From Cytobacillus suaedae (GTDB taxonomy: Bacteria > Bacillota > Bacilli > Bacillales > Bacillaceae_L), in contig CP063163.1 in the NCBI GenBank assembly GCA_014960805.1, positions 228,001-292,000 on the forward strand: a DNA stretch of 64,000 nucleotides. The letters run 5' to 3'. Numbering within the stretch: position 1 is the stretch's first letter; every line of letters starts with the position of its first letter. The translations under genes and the position numbers were made by a program. Below, in pieces: positions 33,383-44,746 of this stretch. The notes beneath the pieces are model-generated. The model searched no databases. It was not told where the DNA came from and saw only the letters and a program-made list of their open reading frames with translations.

Positions 33383-33925
33383 TTGTTAGAAAATGGAATT
33401 GTAATGGTAATCATTATTTTACTAATTAACATTGTGTATGTTTCTTTTTTTACAATAAGAATGATACTAACATTGAAGGGACAGCGTTATTTAGCTGCTT
33501 TTCTGAGTACTATAGAGGTTGTAGTTTATGTAGTGGGTCTGGGGTTAGTATTAGATAATCTAGATCAAATTCAAAACTTAGTTGCTTACGCAGTTGGGTA
33601 TGGGATTGGTGTCATTGTTGGGATGAAAATTGAGGAGAAGTTGGCATTAGGGTATATAACAGTAAATGTTATTACTGCTGAGGATGATAGAGATTTACCG
33701 AAAATGCTACGTGAAAAAGGATATGGTGTTACTAATTGGTTAGCACAAGGGCTTGAAGGCAACCGCCAATCAATGCAGATTTTAACACCCAGGAAATATG
33801 AATTAAAATTGTATCAGACAATTAAAGAAATTGATCCAAAAGCATTTATTATTGCATATGAGCCGAAAACGATACATGGTGGCTTTTGGGTGAAGGCTGT
33901 GAAGAAAGGAAAGTTAAGTGAGTGA
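33383..33925 (+). CDS. yebE: DUF2179 family membrane protein (YebE-like)
   Basis: A 180-residue protein with three N-terminal membrane helices (about residues 3-22, 35-58, 63-85) and a cytoplasmic DUF2179 domain. It corresponds to YebE of B. subtilis in position and sequence character ([21 protein letters not shown]). The start is TTG 33383 behind GAGGAGG; the ATG at 33374 is too close to that site. Function unknown. It overlaps the next gene (GTGA), so translation is coupled. Confidence 0.87.
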   Translation: MLENGIVMVIIILLINIVYVSFFTIRMILTLKGQRYLAAFLSTIEVVVYVVGLGLVLDNLDQIQNLVAYAVGYGIGVIVGMKIEEKLALGYITVNVITAEDDRDLPKMLREKGYGVTNWLAQGLEGNRQSMQILTPRKYELKLYQTIKEIDPKAFIIAYEPKTIHGGFWVKAVKKGKLSE

Positions 33926-34119
33926 AAAAACAATCAAAGAAAAGATATGAAGTGGCGGAGACTGAAACAATTGACCAATGTTTAGAGCGTATGCAAAAGG
34001 ATGGATATATGCCAGTACGTAGGATGGAAGAACCTATTTTTGAAGAAGTGATTGTAAATGGACAAACTGAAGTTCAACCATGTGGTAGAAAGATTATCTT
34101 TGAAGGGAAATTAGTGTAA
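33922..34119 (+). CDS. yebG: NETI motif-containing protein (YebG-like)
   Basis: A 65-residue basic soluble protein with [16 protein letters not shown], the NETI-type motif that defines the family, and KRYEVAETE before it. Always found next to yebE in Bacillus. Function unknown. GTG start overlapping the yebE stop. The purine operon control region begins right after its stop. Confidence 0.85.
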   Translation: MKKQSKKRYEVAETETIDQCLERMQKDGYMPVRRMEEPIFEEVIVNGQTEVQPCGRKIIFEGKLV

Positions 34120-34195
34120 AACACGAACATTAAATCTATTTATAAATTTTATCGTTCGATTTTCGTTGACAATTGCATAAATAGACTGGTAAACT
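34119..34195 (+). promoter_or_regulatory. PurR-box-like pair and promoter of the pur operon
   Basis: Two inverted PurR-box-like sites: ACACGAACATT (core CGAAC 34124-34128) and ATCGTTCGATTTT (core GTTCG 34154-34158), separated by a spacing close to that of the B. subtilis pur operon. The promoter TTGACA (34166-34171), 18 bases, TAAACT (34190-34195) follows. PurR would repress here and PRPP would relieve it. Both boxes have mismatches. Confidence 0.7.
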
Positions 34196-34215
34196 AAGCT
34201 TAGTAAATATGATTA

Positions 34216-34385
34216 CCTTATATAATCTTGGGGATATGGCCCATAAGTTTCTACCCGATAACCGTAAATTATTGGACTATAAGGGAAAGTAATGCGTTTT
34301 TCCTGACCATTTGACGATATTGTCCTAATGCCCAGGTAGAATTGCTTTCTCTTATAAAAAGGGAAGCATTCTACCTGGGTTTTTA
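34216..34385 (+). promoter_or_regulatory. Guanine riboswitch with terminator upstream of purE
   Basis: Aptamer 34216-34284: P1 CCTTAT / ATAAGG, TATAATCTTGGGGATATGG, GTTTCTACC and GGACTATAAGG. The discriminating base 34277 is C, so guanine/hypoxanthine. The terminator at 34331-34385 has a long stem CCCAGGTAGAAT / ATTCTACCTGGG and a T5 tail. The P2 arm is nearly identical to that of the pbuG riboswitch. Confidence 0.95.
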
Positions 34386-34432
34386 TTTTCAGAAAAATAA
34401 ATAAGTTAATGAACGGTAGTAGGAGGAAGAGG

Positions 34433-34921
34433 ATGAAACCACTTGTTGGGGTAATAATGGGAAGTACGTCAGATTGGGATACGATGAAACATGCCTGTGA
34501 CATATTAGAAGAGTTAGAAATTCCTTATGAGAAGAAAGTAGTTTCAGCTCACCGTACTCCTGATTTAATGTTTCAGTATGCAGAAACGGCACAAGAGCGT
34601 GGGGTCAAAGTGATCATTGCAGGCGCTGGTGGTGCAGCTCATCTTCCTGGAATGGTTGCAGCAAAAACTGTGTTACCGGTTATCGGTGTGCCAGTTCAAT
34701 CAAAGGCTCTGAATGGTCTAGATTCATTATTATCAATTGTTCAAATGCCAGGTGGTGTTCCGGTTGCAACAGTGGCGATCGGTAAAGCAGGAGCAACCAA
34801 TGCCGGGCTACTAGCAGCATCTATCCTAGGAACGCAGTATCCAGAATACAATCAAGCCTTGGTGAACAGAAGAGAAAGTACTCGCCTAAAGGTGTTAGAA
34901 AGTAGTGATCAGCTTGATTAG
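34433..34921 (+). CDS. purE: N5-carboxyaminoimidazole ribonucleotide mutase
   Basis: Class I PurE, 162 residues, converts N5-CAIR (from PurK) to CAIR. Motifs GSTSDWDTM and SAHRTPD at the N-terminal active site and [10 protein letters not shown] are visible. The ATG at 34433 is chosen over one at 34409 because AGGAGGAAGAGG lies between them. First gene of the operon; overlaps the reading frame of purK. Confidence 0.96.
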   Translation: MKPLVGVIMGSTSDWDTMKHACDILEELEIPYEKKVVSAHRTPDLMFQYAETAQERGVKVIIAGAGGAAHLPGMVAAKTVLPVIGVPVQSKALNGLDSLLSIVQMPGGVPVATVAIGKAGATNAGLLAASILGTQYPEYNQALVNRRESTRLKVLESSDQLD

Positions 34922-36065
34922 AGAAATGACACTACCTGGAGAGACTATTGGAATTATAGGTGGAGGTCAACTTGGTCGAATGATGGCTCTATCAGCTAGA
35001 GAGATGGGCTATTCTATTGCAGTTTTAGATCCTACACCTAATTCACCTTGTGGGCAAATAGCTGACCTTGAAATTACAGCTGACTTTTCAGACATAGATG
35101 CTATTAAAAAATTAGCAGAAGTAAGTGATGTTATAACATATGAGTTTGAAAACATAGATTATGAAACCTTGACATGGCTAGAACAACACGCAAATCTACC
35201 ACAGGGTAGTAGATTATTAGCCATAACACAGGATCGAGCTACGGAAAAGGATGCCATATCTAGTATTGGATTAAGTGTGGCTCCATATGTCGTTGTAGAA
35301 ACTGAACTAGAACTAGAAGAAGCAGTCCAGAAGCTACAAATCCCTTGTGTTGTAAAAACGTGCCGTGGTGGCTATGATGGCAAAGGTCAATACGTCATCA
35401 AAAAAGATGAAGATATAAATGAAGCAAAGTCATTATTGAAAAATGGTACCTGTGTTGTAGAAGCATGGATCTCCTACACGAAGGAAATTTCAGTGATCGT
35501 TTCACGAAATATCACTGGGGATGTAAAAACGTTTCCTGTAGCAGAAAATATCCATGTTGATAATATTTTACATCAAACAATCGTCCCAGCAAGAATTCCA
35601 AATGAAGTAGCCTTTAAAGCTGAACAAATGGCAATTAAGATGGCCAGGGAATTCAATATGGTTGGAACATTAGCAGTTGAAATGTTCGTTACTGCTAATG
35701 ATACGATTTATATTAATGAGTTGGCACCAAGGCCGCATAATTCAGGGCATTTTACGATTGATGCTTGTGAAACATCTCAGTTTGAACAACATATAAGAGC
35801 CGTTTGTAATTGGCCACTAGGAGAACCAACATTATTAAAGCCGGTAGTAATGGTCAATATCTTAGGAGAGCATGTAGAACCTGTATTAGAAAAAATTCAA
35901 GAGTTTGAAAAATGTAAGCTACATCTGTATGGTAAAAAAGAAGCGAAGGTTAAAAGGAAAATGGGGCATTTAACGGTTTTAGGAACGAATGCACAAGAAA
36001 TCCTTAAACAGATTGAGCAACTTCAAATATGGACAGAAGAATCTAAAGAATTAATCGGGGGTTAA
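34905..36065 (+). CDS. purK: N5-carboxyaminoimidazole ribonucleotide synthase
   Basis: ATP-grasp enzyme that carboxylates AIR with bicarbonate and ATP. It has the N-terminal [12 protein letters not shown] dinucleotide-like loop, the central [13 protein letters not shown] segment and the C-terminal [11 protein letters not shown] motif. The start is uncertain: GTG 34905 (AAAGGTG ten bases upstream), TTG 34914 and ATG 34926 are all in frame and all overlap or touch the end of purE. The longest is listed (386 residues). Confidence 0.93.
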   Translation: MISLIREMTLPGETIGIIGGGQLGRMMALSAREMGYSIAVLDPTPNSPCGQIADLEITADFSDIDAIKKLAEVSDVITYEFENIDYETLTWLEQHANLPQGSRLLAITQDRATEKDAISSIGLSVAPYVVVETELELEEAVQKLQIPCVVKTCRGGYDGKGQYVIKKDEDINEAKSLLKNGTCVVEAWISYTKEISVIVSRNITGDVKTFPVAENIHVDNILHQTIVPARIPNEVAFKAEQMAIKMAREFNMVGTLAVEMFVTANDTIYINELAPRPHNSGHFTIDACETSQFEQHIRAVCNWPLGEPTLLKPVVMVNILGEHVEPVLEKIQEFEKCKLHLYGKKEAKVKRKMGHLTVLGTNAQEILKQIEQLQIWTEESKELIGG

Positions 36066-36068
36066 GAT

Positions 36069-37361
36069 ATGATTGAACGTTATACAAGACCAGAAATGGG
36101 TGCGGTTTGGACAGATGAAAACCGCTTTAATGCTTGGTTAGAAGTCGAGATTTTGGCATGTGAAGCATGGGCTGAGCTTGGAGACATCCCTAAAGAGGAC
36201 GTAGCTCTTATTCGTGAAAAAGCATCATTCAATATTGACCGAATTAAAGAAATTGAAGAAGAAACACGTCATGATGTTGTGGCATTTACGCGTGCGGTAT
36301 CTGAAACTCTTGGAGATGAAAGAAAGTGGGTACATTACGGTTTAACATCAACTGATGTAGTAGATACTGCCCTTTCTTATCTATTAAAACAGGCTAACAA
36401 TATCTTATTACGTGATATTGAGAACTTTGTTGAGATTTTAGCTGATAAAGCTCGTGAGCATAAACATACGGTTATGATGGGACGTACTCATGGAGTGCAT
36501 GCTGAACCTACTACATTTGGTCTAAAGCTTGCTTTATGGCATGAAGAAATGAAGCGAAACTTGGAAAGATTTAAGCGTGCTACAGCAACAGTTGAAGCTG
36601 GAAAAATCTCCGGAGCTGTTGGTACTTATGCAAATATTGATCCTTTTGTTGAGAAATACGTTTGTGAAAAATTAGGCTTAACAGCTGCGCCAATTTCTAC
36701 ACAAACTCTTCAGCGTGATCGTCATGCTGAATATATGAGCACACTTGCTTTAATTGCAACATCGATTGAAAAATTTGCAGTAGAAATTCGTGGCTTACAA
36801 AAGAGTGAAACACGTGAGGTTGAAGAGTTCTTTGCAAAAGGTCAAAAGGGTTCATCAGCTATGCCTCATAAACGTAACCCAATCGGTTCAGAAAACATGA
36901 CAGGAATTGCGCGTGTTATCCGTGGATATATGTTAACAGCCTATGAAAATGTACCATTATGGCATGAACGTGATATCTCACATTCATCAGCAGAGCGTAT
37001 TATTTTACCGGATGCAACAATCGGTCTTAATTACATGCTTAACCGTTTTAGCAACATCATTAAGAACTTAACTGTATTCCCTGAAAACATGAAGCGCAAC
37101 ATGGATCGTACATTAGGCTTAATCTACTCTCAACGTGTTTTATTAGCTTTAATTGATGCAGGAATGACACGCGAAGAGGCATACGATACAGTTCAACCAA
37201 AAGCAATGGAAGCATGGGAAAAACAAGTTCATTTCCGTGAACTAGTAGAAGCAGAAGAAAAAATTGCATCACGCCTAACACCAGCACAAATCGACGACTG
37301 CTTTGACTACAACTACCACATCAAACATGTGGACATGATTTTTGAACGTTTAGGTTTGTAG
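36069..37361 (+). CDS. purB: Adenylosuccinate lyase
   Basis: Acts twice in purine synthesis: SAICAR to AICAR and adenylosuccinate to AMP, both with release of fumarate. The protein is 430 residues with the lyase signature [15 protein letters not shown] and catalytic His in [16 protein letters not shown]. It follows purK by three bases. It is the last gene before a 276-base gap that holds repeat copy 2. Confidence 0.96.
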   Translation: MIERYTRPEMGAVWTDENRFNAWLEVEILACEAWAELGDIPKEDVALIREKASFNIDRIKEIEEETRHDVVAFTRAVSETLGDERKWVHYGLTSTDVVDTALSYLLKQANNILLRDIENFVEILADKAREHKHTVMMGRTHGVHAEPTTFGLKLALWHEEMKRNLERFKRATATVEAGKISGAVGTYANIDPFVEKYVCEKLGLTAAPISTQTLQRDRHAEYMSTLALIATSIEKFAVEIRGLQKSETREVEEFFAKGQKGSSAMPHKRNPIGSENMTGIARVIRGYMLTAYENVPLWHERDISHSSAERIILPDATIGLNYMLNRFSNIIKNLTVFPENMKRNMDRTLGLIYSQRVLLALIDAGMTREEAYDTVQPKAMEAWEKQVHFRELVEAEEKIASRLTPAQIDDCFDYNYHIKHVDMIFERLGL

Positions 37362-37410
37362 AACATTAAATAGTCAGAGGTTGGCCTGATATTGAATTGA
37401 TACCAAGTTG

Positions 37411-37564
37411 ATTGAAGCGAAATGCGCGAGACTCCTGCAGGAGAAGCGGGTCAAAGTGAGACCCCACAGGTGCGAAGCGCCGAGGAGGTAGTTTTTTTCA
37501 CGACAGTGAAAATAAACTTCCCTTTCCGCCCGCGGAAAGCGAGTGCATTTCGATTCAATCAACG
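37411..37564. repeat. GC-rich palindromic intergenic element, copy 2 (subtype B)
   Basis: Lies between purB and purC inside the pur operon. It shares GAGACTCCTGCAGGAG, GTGAGACCCCACAGG, CGCCGAGGAGG and CCGCGGAAAGCGAGTG with the other copies. The subtype-B block with TTTTTTTCACGACAGTGAAA can form its own small hairpin. Outer arms GATTGAAGCGAAATGC and GCATTTCGATTCAATC pair almost perfectly and differ from those of other copies. Confidence 0.85.
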
Positions 37565-37637
37565 GTTTGGTTGTGAATCATCCGAATCTCTCTATTACGA
37601 AAAGTCATAACATTCTGTCCCTAGGAGGGCTTATTCA

Positions 37638-38357
37638 ATGGAAAAGCTGGATTTGTTATATGAAGGGAAAGCGAAAAGAATTTATAGAACAAACGAAAAT
37701 AATGTGGTTTGGGTTGAATATAAAGATAGCGCAACAGCATTCAATGGTGAGAAGAAAGCTCAAATCACTGGTAAAGGTCGCTTAAATAACGAGATTACTA
37801 GTTTACTATTCGAAAAGCTAAAGAACGAAGGGATTCAGAATCATTTTGTTAAAAAGATATCTGATACAGAGCAACTAGTTCAAAAAGTAGAGATCATTCC
37901 ACTAGAAGTGGTTGTTCGTAACATTATTGCGGGTAGCCTTTCAAAACGACTTGGAATCGAAGAAGGCGTAGCATTAGAAGAGACAATCGTTGAGTTTTAC
38001 TATAAAAATGATGATCTTGGAGATCCTCTTGTTACTGAAGATCATATTAAAACGTTAAAGCTAGCAACCCCAGAACAATTACAGATTTTACGAACCATTG
38101 GTTTAAAAGTTAATGATGTGCTATTAACTCATTTTTCTAGCTGCAATTTAAGATTAGTAGATTTCAAGTTAGAGTTTGGTATCACAGAAGATGGCGAAAT
38201 CATCCTAGCTGATGAAATTTCACCAGATACATGTAGATTATGGGATAAAGATACGAATGAGAAATTTGATAAAGATGTATTCCGTAGAGATATTGGGAAT
38301 TTAACTGAAGCTTACACTGAAATTTTAAATCGTTTAGGAGGAAAACAACATGTTTAA
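37638..38357 (+). CDS. purC: Phosphoribosylaminoimidazole-succinocarboxamide synthase
   Basis: Joins aspartate to CAIR with ATP to give SAICAR. The protein is 239 residues with the N-terminal YEGKAKRIYRT motif, VRNIIAGSLSKRLG and LVDFKLEFG / DEISPDTCRLWD metal/nucleotide segments. TAGGAGGG lies about ten bases before the ATG. Overlaps purS by eight bases. Confidence 0.96.
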   Translation: MEKLDLLYEGKAKRIYRTNENNVVWVEYKDSATAFNGEKKAQITGKGRLNNEITSLLFEKLKNEGIQNHFVKKISDTEQLVQKVEIIPLEVVVRNIIAGSLSKRLGIEEGVALEETIVEFYYKNDDLGDPLVTEDHIKTLKLATPEQLQILRTIGLKVNDVLLTHFSSCNLRLVDFKLEFGITEDGEIILADEISPDTCRLWDKDTNEKFDKDVFRRDIGNLTEAYTEILNRLGGKQHV

Positions 38358-38604
38358 AGTAAAAGTTTATGTAACTTTAAGAGAAAGTGTATTAGATCCA
38401 CAAGGAAATGCGGTAAAAAATTCTCTACACAGCATGGAATATAACGAAGTAAAAGATGTTCGTATTGGAAAGTACATGGAGTTAACAATTGAAGATAGCA
38501 ACCGTGATATCGATGTAATTGTAAAAGAAATGTGTGAAAGATTATTAGCAAATGTCGTGATTGAAGACTACCGTTATGAGGTTGAGGAGGTTGTCGCACA
38601 GTGA
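38350..38604 (+). CDS. purS: Phosphoribosylformylglycinamidine synthase subunit PurS
   Basis: An 84-residue alpha/beta subunit that bridges PurQ and PurL in the three-part FGAM synthase of Gram-positive bacteria. It begins [16 protein letters not shown], the family signature. The TTAGGAGG site is inside purC, and purS overlaps purQ by four bases. Confidence 0.95.
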   Translation: MFKVKVYVTLRESVLDPQGNAVKNSLHSMEYNEVKDVRIGKYMELTIEDSNRDIDVIVKEMCERLLANVVIEDYRYEVEEVVAQ

Positions 38605-39290
38605 AATTTGCTTGTATAGTATTCCCAGGCTCAAACTGTGACATTGATATGTACCATGCAATCAAAGATGAACTAGGTGAAGAAGTAGAGTACGTTTGGC
38701 ATGATGCTACAAACCTAGATGAATTTGATGGAATCCTTTTACCAGGTGGCTTTTCATATGGTGACTACTTACGCTCTGGTGCTATTGCACGTTTTTCAAA
38801 TGTCATGACGGCTATTAAAGAAGCAGCAGAAGCGGGTAAACCAGTTTTAGGTGTATGTAATGGGTTTCAAATTTTACTAGAAGCAGGTCTTTTACCTGGA
38901 GCAATGAGACGTAACGAGAATCTAAAATTCAAATGTGAACAAGTTACATTACGAGTAGAAAACAATACAACAATGTTTACTTCTGCATATGAGCTAGAGC
39001 AGGTAATTACGATTCCCATTGCTCATGGAGAAGGTAACTACTATTGTGACGAGCAAACTTTAACTAGATTAATTGATAATAACCAAATTGTATTTAAATA
39101 CCATGGGACAAATCCAAATGGAAGCCTAGAGGATATTGCAGGTATTGTTAACGAGCAAGGAAATGTACTAGGAATGATGCCACATCCTGAGAGAGCGGTT
39201 GATGAGCTTTTAGGTAGTGCAGACGGTTTAAAATTATTCCAATCAATTGTAAAACAATGGAGGTTATCAGCAAATGTCGTTACTTCTTGA
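38601..39290 (+). CDS. purQ: Phosphoribosylformylglycinamidine synthase glutaminase subunit PurQ
   Basis: Supplies ammonia from glutamine to PurL. The protein is 229 residues with nucleophile Cys in [21 protein letters not shown] and the catalytic [14 protein letters not shown] motif. GTG start with GAGGTTGAGGAGG upstream in purS. Its end overlaps purL by 17 bases. Confidence 0.96.
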   Translation: MKFACIVFPGSNCDIDMYHAIKDELGEEVEYVWHDATNLDEFDGILLPGGFSYGDYLRSGAIARFSNVMTAIKEAAEAGKPVLGVCNGFQILLEAGLLPGAMRRNENLKFKCEQVTLRVENNTTMFTSAYELEQVITIPIAHGEGNYYCDEQTLTRLIDNNQIVFKYHGTNPNGSLEDIAGIVNEQGNVLGMMPHPERAVDELLGSADGLKLFQSIVKQWRLSANVVTS

Positions 39291-41502
39291 ACCAAGTACA
39301 GAGTTGATTAAGTCCGAAAAAATATATCGTGAAATGGGATTAAGTGACGAAGAGTTTGCCATGATTGAAAACATTCTTGGCCGCACTCCGAACTATACAG
39401 AAACTGGGCTATTCTCAGTTATGTGGTCAGAGCATTGTAGTTATAAGAACTCTAAACCTGTGTTACGTAAATTCCCAACTACAGGGGAAAAAGTATTACA
39501 AGGTCCTGGTGAAGGTGCTGGAATCGTAGATATTGGTGATAACCAAGCGGTTGTATTTAAGATTGAAAGTCACAACCATCCTTCAGCAATCGAACCATAC
39601 CAAGGTGCTGCTACAGGTGTAGGTGGAATTATTCGTGATGTATTTTCAATGGGAGCACGCCCAATCGCTCTATTAAACTCTTTACGTTTTGGAGAGTTAA
39701 CATCACCACGTGTGAAGTATTTGTTTGAGGAAGTAGTAGCAGGGATTGCTGGCTACGGAAATTGTGTGGGAATCCCAACAGTTGGTGGAGAAATTCAATT
39801 TGATCCATCATATGAAGGAAACCCATTAGTAAATGCAATGTGCGTTGGACTGATCAATCATGAAGATATTCAAAAGGGTCAGGCAAAAGGAATTGGCAAT
39901 ACTGTCATGTACATTGGTGCAAAAACAGGCCGTGATGGAATTCATGGTGCGACATTTGCATCAGAAGAACTTTCTGATGAGTCAGAAGCAAAGCGTCCAG
40001 CCGTTCAAGTTGGTGATCCATTCATGGAGAAGCTTTTACTTGAAGCATGTCTAGAGCTAGTGAAGTGTGATGCATTAGTTGGAATTCAAGATATGGGTGC
40101 AGCTGGTTTAACAAGTTCATCTGCTGAAATGGCAAGTAAAGCAGGATCAGGGATTGAAATGAACCTAGATTTAGTTCCACAACGTGAATTAGGTATGACT
40201 GGTTATGAAATGATGTTATCAGAATCTCAAGAGCGTATGCTTGTTGTTGTTGAAAAAGGTAGAGAGAAAGAGATTCAAGATATCGTTTCTAAATATGACT
40301 TAGAAGCAGTAGCAATCGGTGTGGTTACAGATGATAAAATGCTTCGTTTACTTCATAAAGGTGAAGTTATTGCAGACGTACCAGTAGATGCACTTGCTGA
40401 AGATGCTCCTGTATATAACAAACCATCTGCTGAGCCTGCGTACTACAGTGAGTTCCAAGCGATGGAGGTTGCTGTTCCAGAGATTACAGATTACAACGAA
40501 ACATTAGTTAATCTATTATCACAACCAACTATTGCAAGTAAAGAGTGGGTTTATAACCAGTATGATTACATGGTGAGAACAAATACAGTTGTTTCACCTG
40601 GATCAGATGCAGCGGTTGTTCGTATTCGTGGTACGAAGAAAGCATTAGCAATGACTACTGACTGTAACTCACGCTATTTATATTTAGATCCAGAAGTAGG
40701 CGGAAAAATCGCAGTTGCTGAAGCAGCACGTAATGTTGTTTGTTCTGGAGGTCAACCACTAGCAATTACTGATTGCTTAAACTTTGGTAATCCTGAAAAG
40801 CCTGAGATCTTCTGGCAAATTGAAAAAGCTGTTGATGGTATGAGTGAAGCATGTCGTACATTAAATGCACCTGTTATTGGTGGAAATGTATCTTTATATA
40901 ATGAAACAAACGGTGTAGCTGTTTACCCAACACCTGTTGTGGGTATGGTTGGTTTAATCGAAGATATCGCACATATTACAACTCAAGAGTTCAAGCAAGC
41001 TGGAGATTTAATCTATGTTATTGGAGAAGCGAAGCCAGAGTTTGGTGGAAGTGAGCTTCAAAAACTAATGAACGGAAAAATCTTTGGTAAAGCTCCTGAG
41101 TTAGATTTAGACATTGAATTGCGCGCACAAAATCAACTTTTAGCTGCGATTCGTGAAGGTGTTGTTGCATCTGCGCATGATGTGGCAGAAGGTGGATTTG
41201 CAGTTGCTTTAGCAGAAAGTGCAATTGGTGCAAACGGTTTAGGAGCTAAAGTAACGGTTTCTGGGGAAGCAGTAACTGAGTTATTCGCAGAATCACAATC
41301 TCGTTTTATCATATCTGTAAAACCAGAAAATAAAGCTAGATTTGAAGAAATGGTAGATGCAAAATTAGTTGGTGAAGTAGTAGCTAAGTCATCATTAGTC
41401 ATTAACAACAACCAAGGCAACGTGCTTATCGACTCAACAGTTGAGGAATTACGTAGTGCTTGGAAAGGAGCTATTCCATGCTTGCTGAACTCAAAGGCTT
41501 AA
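39274..41502 (+). CDS. purL: Phosphoribosylformylglycinamidine synthase subunit PurL
   Basis: Synthetase subunit of the three-part enzyme, 742 residues, the small PurL size. Visible are [15 protein letters not shown] near the N-terminus, [21 protein letters not shown] and the second-half metal/ATP segments with NFGNPEKPE and GGNVSLYNE. The start lies within purQ after TGGAGG. The purF ribosome binding site lies in its last codons. Confidence 0.96.
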   Translation: MSLLLEPSTELIKSEKIYREMGLSDEEFAMIENILGRTPNYTETGLFSVMWSEHCSYKNSKPVLRKFPTTGEKVLQGPGEGAGIVDIGDNQAVVFKIESHNHPSAIEPYQGAATGVGGIIRDVFSMGARPIALLNSLRFGELTSPRVKYLFEEVVAGIAGYGNCVGIPTVGGEIQFDPSYEGNPLVNAMCVGLINHEDIQKGQAKGIGNTVMYIGAKTGRDGIHGATFASEELSDESEAKRPAVQVGDPFMEKLLLEACLELVKCDALVGIQDMGAAGLTSSSAEMASKAGSGIEMNLDLVPQRELGMTGYEMMLSESQERMLVVVEKGREKEIQDIVSKYDLEAVAIGVVTDDKMLRLLHKGEVIADVPVDALAEDAPVYNKPSAEPAYYSEFQAMEVAVPEITDYNETLVNLLSQPTIASKEWVYNQYDYMVRTNTVVSPGSDAAVVRIRGTKKALAMTTDCNSRYLYLDPEVGGKIAVAEAARNVVCSGGQPLAITDCLNFGNPEKPEIFWQIEKAVDGMSEACRTLNAPVIGGNVSLYNETNGVAVYPTPVVGMVGLIEDIAHITTQEFKQAGDLIYVIGEAKPEFGGSELQKLMNGKIFGKAPELDLDIELRAQNQLLAAIREGVVASAHDVAEGGFAVALAESAIGANGLGAKVTVSGEAVTELFAESQSRFIISVKPENKARFEEMVDAKLVGEVVAKSSLVINNNQGNVLIDSTVEELRSAWKGAIPCLLNSKA

Positions 41503-42896
41503 ATGAAGAGTGTGGTGTCTTTGGAATCTGGGGACATCCCGATGCTGCTCAAATTACCTATTATGGCTTACACAGCTTGCAGCACCGTGGTCAAGAAGGT
41601 GCTGGAATTGTTGTAACAAATGGAGAAAAGTTAAAGGGTCATAAAGGCGAAGGTCTTGTATCAGAGGTGTTTGGCAACGGTCAATTGAGTAATTTGCAAG
41701 GAAAAGCAGCTATTGGTCATGTAAGATATGCAACAGCTGGTGGTGGCGGAATTGAAAATGTTCAGCCACTTCTGTTCCACTCTCAAGTTGGCGGTCTTGC
41801 AATTGCTCATAACGGTAATCTAGTAAATGCTAATGCACTTAAGCATCAATTAGAAAACCAAGGTAGTATTTTTCAAACAACTTCAGATACAGAGGTACTT
41901 GCTCACTTAACGAGACGAAGCGGTTATACGAAAATCCATGATCGTGTTAAGAATGCATTAACAATGATTAAGGGTGCGTATGCATTTATCTTAATGACTG
42001 AGAAGAAGATGATGGTCGCTTTAGATCCAAATGGTTTACGTCCATTGTCTATTGGTAGATTAGGAGATGCGTATGTTGTAGCATCTGAAACTTGTGCCTT
42101 TGATATTATCGGTGCAAAATATGAGCGTGACGTTGAACCTGGTGAATTTTTAATCATTAATGATGAAGGAATGCAATCAGAGTTCTTCTCATTAAATACT
42201 AATCGTGCCATTTGTAGTATGGAATATATTTATTTTTCAAGACCTGACAGTGATATAGATGGAATCAACATTCATACGGCTCGTAAAAATCTAGGTAAAA
42301 AACTAGCATATGAAGCTCCTATTGATGCAGATGTTGTAACTGGTGTACCCGATTCTAGTATGTCAGCAGCGATTGGTTATGCAGAAGCTTCAGGTATCCC
42401 TTACGAGTTAGGCTTGATTAAAAATCGTTATGTTGGGCGTACGTTTATCCAACCATCACAATCTTTACGCGAGCAAGGGGTAAAAATGAAGCTTTCTCCA
42501 GTTCGTGGAGTAGTTGAAGGCAAGCGAGTTGTCATGGTAGATGATTCAATAGTACGTGGTACAACGAGTCGTCGTATTGTTTCAATGCTACGTGAAGCGG
42601 GAGCGAAAGAAGTCCATGTTCGAATCAGCTCACCGCCGATCAAAAATCCTTGTTTCTATGGAATTGATACATCAACTCATGAAGAGTTAATGGCATCATC
42701 ACACTCTATTGAAGAAATGCGTCAAGTAATTGGAGCAGATTCATTGTCATTTTTAAGTGAAGATGGTTTGTTAGAAGCAATTGGTAGACCTTATAGTGGA
42801 GAGTACCGTGGCCAATGTATGGCATGTTTCACTGGGAAATACCCGACAGATATTTATCCAGATACAGTGTTGCCTCATGAGAAGGCGTTGAGATAA
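41478..42896 (+). CDS. purF: Amidophosphoribosyltransferase
   Basis: First committed step: PRPP plus glutamine to phosphoribosylamine. The start at 41478 is fixed by AAAGGAG in the purL end and gives [16 protein letters not shown], with an 11-residue propeptide before the catalytic cysteine C12 as in B. subtilis. The PRPP loop [14 protein letters not shown] is present. Cysteines in ICSMEY, PCFYG and CMACF mark the Fe4S4 cluster of the B. subtilis type, so oxygen could inactivate it. It overlaps purL by 25 bases. Confidence 0.96.
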   Translation: MLAELKGLNEECGVFGIWGHPDAAQITYYGLHSLQHRGQEGAGIVVTNGEKLKGHKGEGLVSEVFGNGQLSNLQGKAAIGHVRYATAGGGGIENVQPLLFHSQVGGLAIAHNGNLVNANALKHQLENQGSIFQTTSDTEVLAHLTRRSGYTKIHDRVKNALTMIKGAYAFILMTEKKMMVALDPNGLRPLSIGRLGDAYVVASETCAFDIIGAKYERDVEPGEFLIINDEGMQSEFFSLNTNRAICSMEYIYFSRPDSDIDGINIHTARKNLGKKLAYEAPIDADVVTGVPDSSMSAAIGYAEASGIPYELGLIKNRYVGRTFIQPSQSLREQGVKMKLSPVRGVVEGKRVVMVDDSIVRGTTSRRIVSMLREAGAKEVHVRISSPPIKNPCFYGIDTSTHEELMASSHSIEEMRQVIGADSLSFLSEDGLLEAIGRPYSGEYRGQCMACFTGKYPTDIYPDTVLPHEKALR

Positions 42897-42904
42897 GATT
42901 CATT

Positions 42905-43035
42905 TTTAGGGAAGCGCGAATAAATGGTTAGGAAAAGCGAATAAATTCAAATTTAGACGAGTAAATCCCTTCGAAACGCGAGTATACTACTAAATTTGAC
43001 GAGTAAGTTACATTACACGGCGAATAAATTCTATT
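42905..43035. repeat. Degenerate tandem repeat, about 21-base period, between purF and purM
   Basis: Six imperfect units with GCGAATAAAT, GCGAATAAATTC, CGAGTAAATC, CGAGTATACT, CGAGTAAGTT and CGAATAAATT at steps of about 20-22 bases. The 10-base words are alike and the linkers are not. It is followed by GGGTCAGA / TCTGGCCC (43048-43074), a possible weak hairpin before purM. No coding capacity. Confidence 0.75.
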
Positions 43036-43104
43036 TTTAAAAATCAAGGGTCAGATCATTGCTGTTCTGGCCCTCTTATTAGTAATCAAGGAGGCTAAGG
43101 TACA

Positions 43105-44145
43105 ATGGCAAATGCGTATAAGCAAGCTGGAGTTGACATTGAAGCAGGTTATGAAGCAGTATCACGCATGAAAAAGCATGTTCAGAAAACAATGAGACCT
43201 GAAGTAATGGGGGGTCTTGGAAGCTTTGGTGGAATGTTTGATCTTTCAAAGGTGAATGTAAAGGAACCTGTCTTGGTGTCAGGAACTGATGGTGTTGGGA
43301 CAAAATTAATGCTGGCTATTATGATGGATAAGCATGACACAATTGGAATTGATGCAGTTGCTATGTGTGTGAATGATGTCGTTGTTCAAGGTGCTGAACC
43401 TCTTTATTTCTTAGATTATATTGCATGTGGTAAAGCCATTCCTGAAAAGATTGAAAACATTGTTAAGGGAATTGCAGATGGTTGTGAAATGGCAGGTTGT
43501 GCACTTATTGGTGGAGAAACCGCTGAAATGCCTGGAATGTATAGTGAAGAAGATTATGACCTTGCTGGATTCACGGTAGGTGTGGCAGAAAAGTCTAAAT
43601 TAGTAACTGGTGAAAACATAAAATCTGGCGATGTCTTAATCGGCCTATCTTCAAGTGGAATTCATAGTAATGGCTATTCGCTAGTGAGAAAAATCCTTCT
43701 AGAAGATGCTAAGCTTAATCTTCATGAAACCTATGATGGCCTAGAGCTGCCATTAGGTGAAGAGCTTTTACGTCCTACAAAAATCTATGTAAAGCCTTTA
43801 CTAGAAGTAATGAAAGAAAATGAAATCAAAGGGATGTCACATATTACAGGTGGCGGATTCATCGAAAATATTCCACGTATGTTACCTGCTGGTTTGGGTG
43901 CAGAAATCGATTATGGTTCATGGCCAATTCCACCTATTTTTGATTTCTTACAACAACACGGTAACCTAGATAAAAAAGAGATGTTTAATATTTTTAATAT
44001 GGGAATCGGAATGGTGTTAGCCATCGATGTAGCTAAATTACATCCTGTTATTCAAAAGCTAGAAGAAGCTGGAGAAAAAGCGTATATTATTGGTCGAGTT
44101 ACGAATGAAGAGGGAGTTTCATTTGGTGGGGGAGTCCTTGCATGA
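43105..44145 (+). CDS. purM: Phosphoribosylformylglycinamidine cyclo-ligase
   Basis: Closes the imidazole ring of FGAM to AIR. The protein is 346 residues with [12 protein letters not shown] and the [11 protein letters not shown] motif plus the GAGHITGGG-like [22 protein letters not shown] precedes the ATG. It overlaps purN (ATGA). Confidence 0.96.
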   Translation: MANAYKQAGVDIEAGYEAVSRMKKHVQKTMRPEVMGGLGSFGGMFDLSKVNVKEPVLVSGTDGVGTKLMLAIMMDKHDTIGIDAVAMCVNDVVVQGAEPLYFLDYIACGKAIPEKIENIVKGIADGCEMAGCALIGGETAEMPGMYSEEDYDLAGFTVGVAEKSKLVTGENIKSGDVLIGLSSSGIHSNGYSLVRKILLEDAKLNLHETYDGLELPLGEELLRPTKIYVKPLLEVMKENEIKGMSHITGGGFIENIPRMLPAGLGAEIDYGSWPIPPIFDFLQQHGNLDKKEMFNIFNMGIGMVLAIDVAKLHPVIQKLEEAGEKAYIIGRVTNEEGVSFGGGVLA

Positions 44146-44714
44146 AAAATATAGCAGTCTTTGCTTCTGGTAGTGGGTCTAATTTTGAAGCGATTATGAA
44201 CTCAATAAAAAATGGAGAGCTAGATGCACACGTAAGTCTAGTTGTTTGTGATAAGCCAGGTGCAAAAGTCATTGAACGAGCTGCTAAATATGGTGTTGAT
44301 AGCTTTGTTATCTCTCCGAAAAACTTTGAAAGTAAGGTTGCATATGAAAGAGAGATCACTAAGAAGTTACTAGAAAAAGAGATTGATTTTATCGTGTTAG
44401 CAGGATATATGAGGTTAATTGGAGAAACGTTATTATCACAGTTTAAAGGGAAAATTGTGAATATACATCCTTCGTTGCTACCGTCATTTCCTGGACTGGA
44501 TGCAGTTGGTCAAGCATTCCGTGCTGGTGTAAAGGTAACAGGTGTTACTATTCATTATGTAGACGAGGGAATGGATACTGGGCCTATCATTGAACAGGCG
44601 GTTGTCTCAATTACAAATAATGAAACGATAGAGACATTAGAAAAGAAAATTCATGAAGTCGAGCACACATTATATCCACAAACATTACAGACTTTATTTT
44701 TACAGAATAAATAG
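44142..44714 (+). CDS. purN: Phosphoribosylglycinamide formyltransferase
   Basis: Transfers formyl from 10-formyl-THF to GAR. The protein is 190 residues with [10 protein letters not shown] at the N-terminus, the folate/catalytic [11 protein letters not shown] (Asn-His-Asp triad as N-IHPSL with D in [13 protein letters not shown]). Translationally coupled to purM. Confidence 0.96.
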   Translation: MKNIAVFASGSGSNFEAIMNSIKNGELDAHVSLVVCDKPGAKVIERAAKYGVDSFVISPKNFESKVAYEREITKKLLEKEIDFIVLAGYMRLIGETLLSQFKGKIVNIHPSLLPSFPGLDAVGQAFRAGVKVTGVTIHYVDEGMDTGPIIEQAVVSITNNETIETLEKKIHEVEHTLYPQTLQTLFLQNK

Positions 44715-44746
44715 ATCTATTTTATAAAAGGGCGGAGGAATCGAAA

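Noticed and set aside
37543-37785. ORF overlapping the purC start
   Set aside because: It spans the end of repeat copy 2 and an alternate frame of purC; the purC frame has the ribosome binding site and the motifs.
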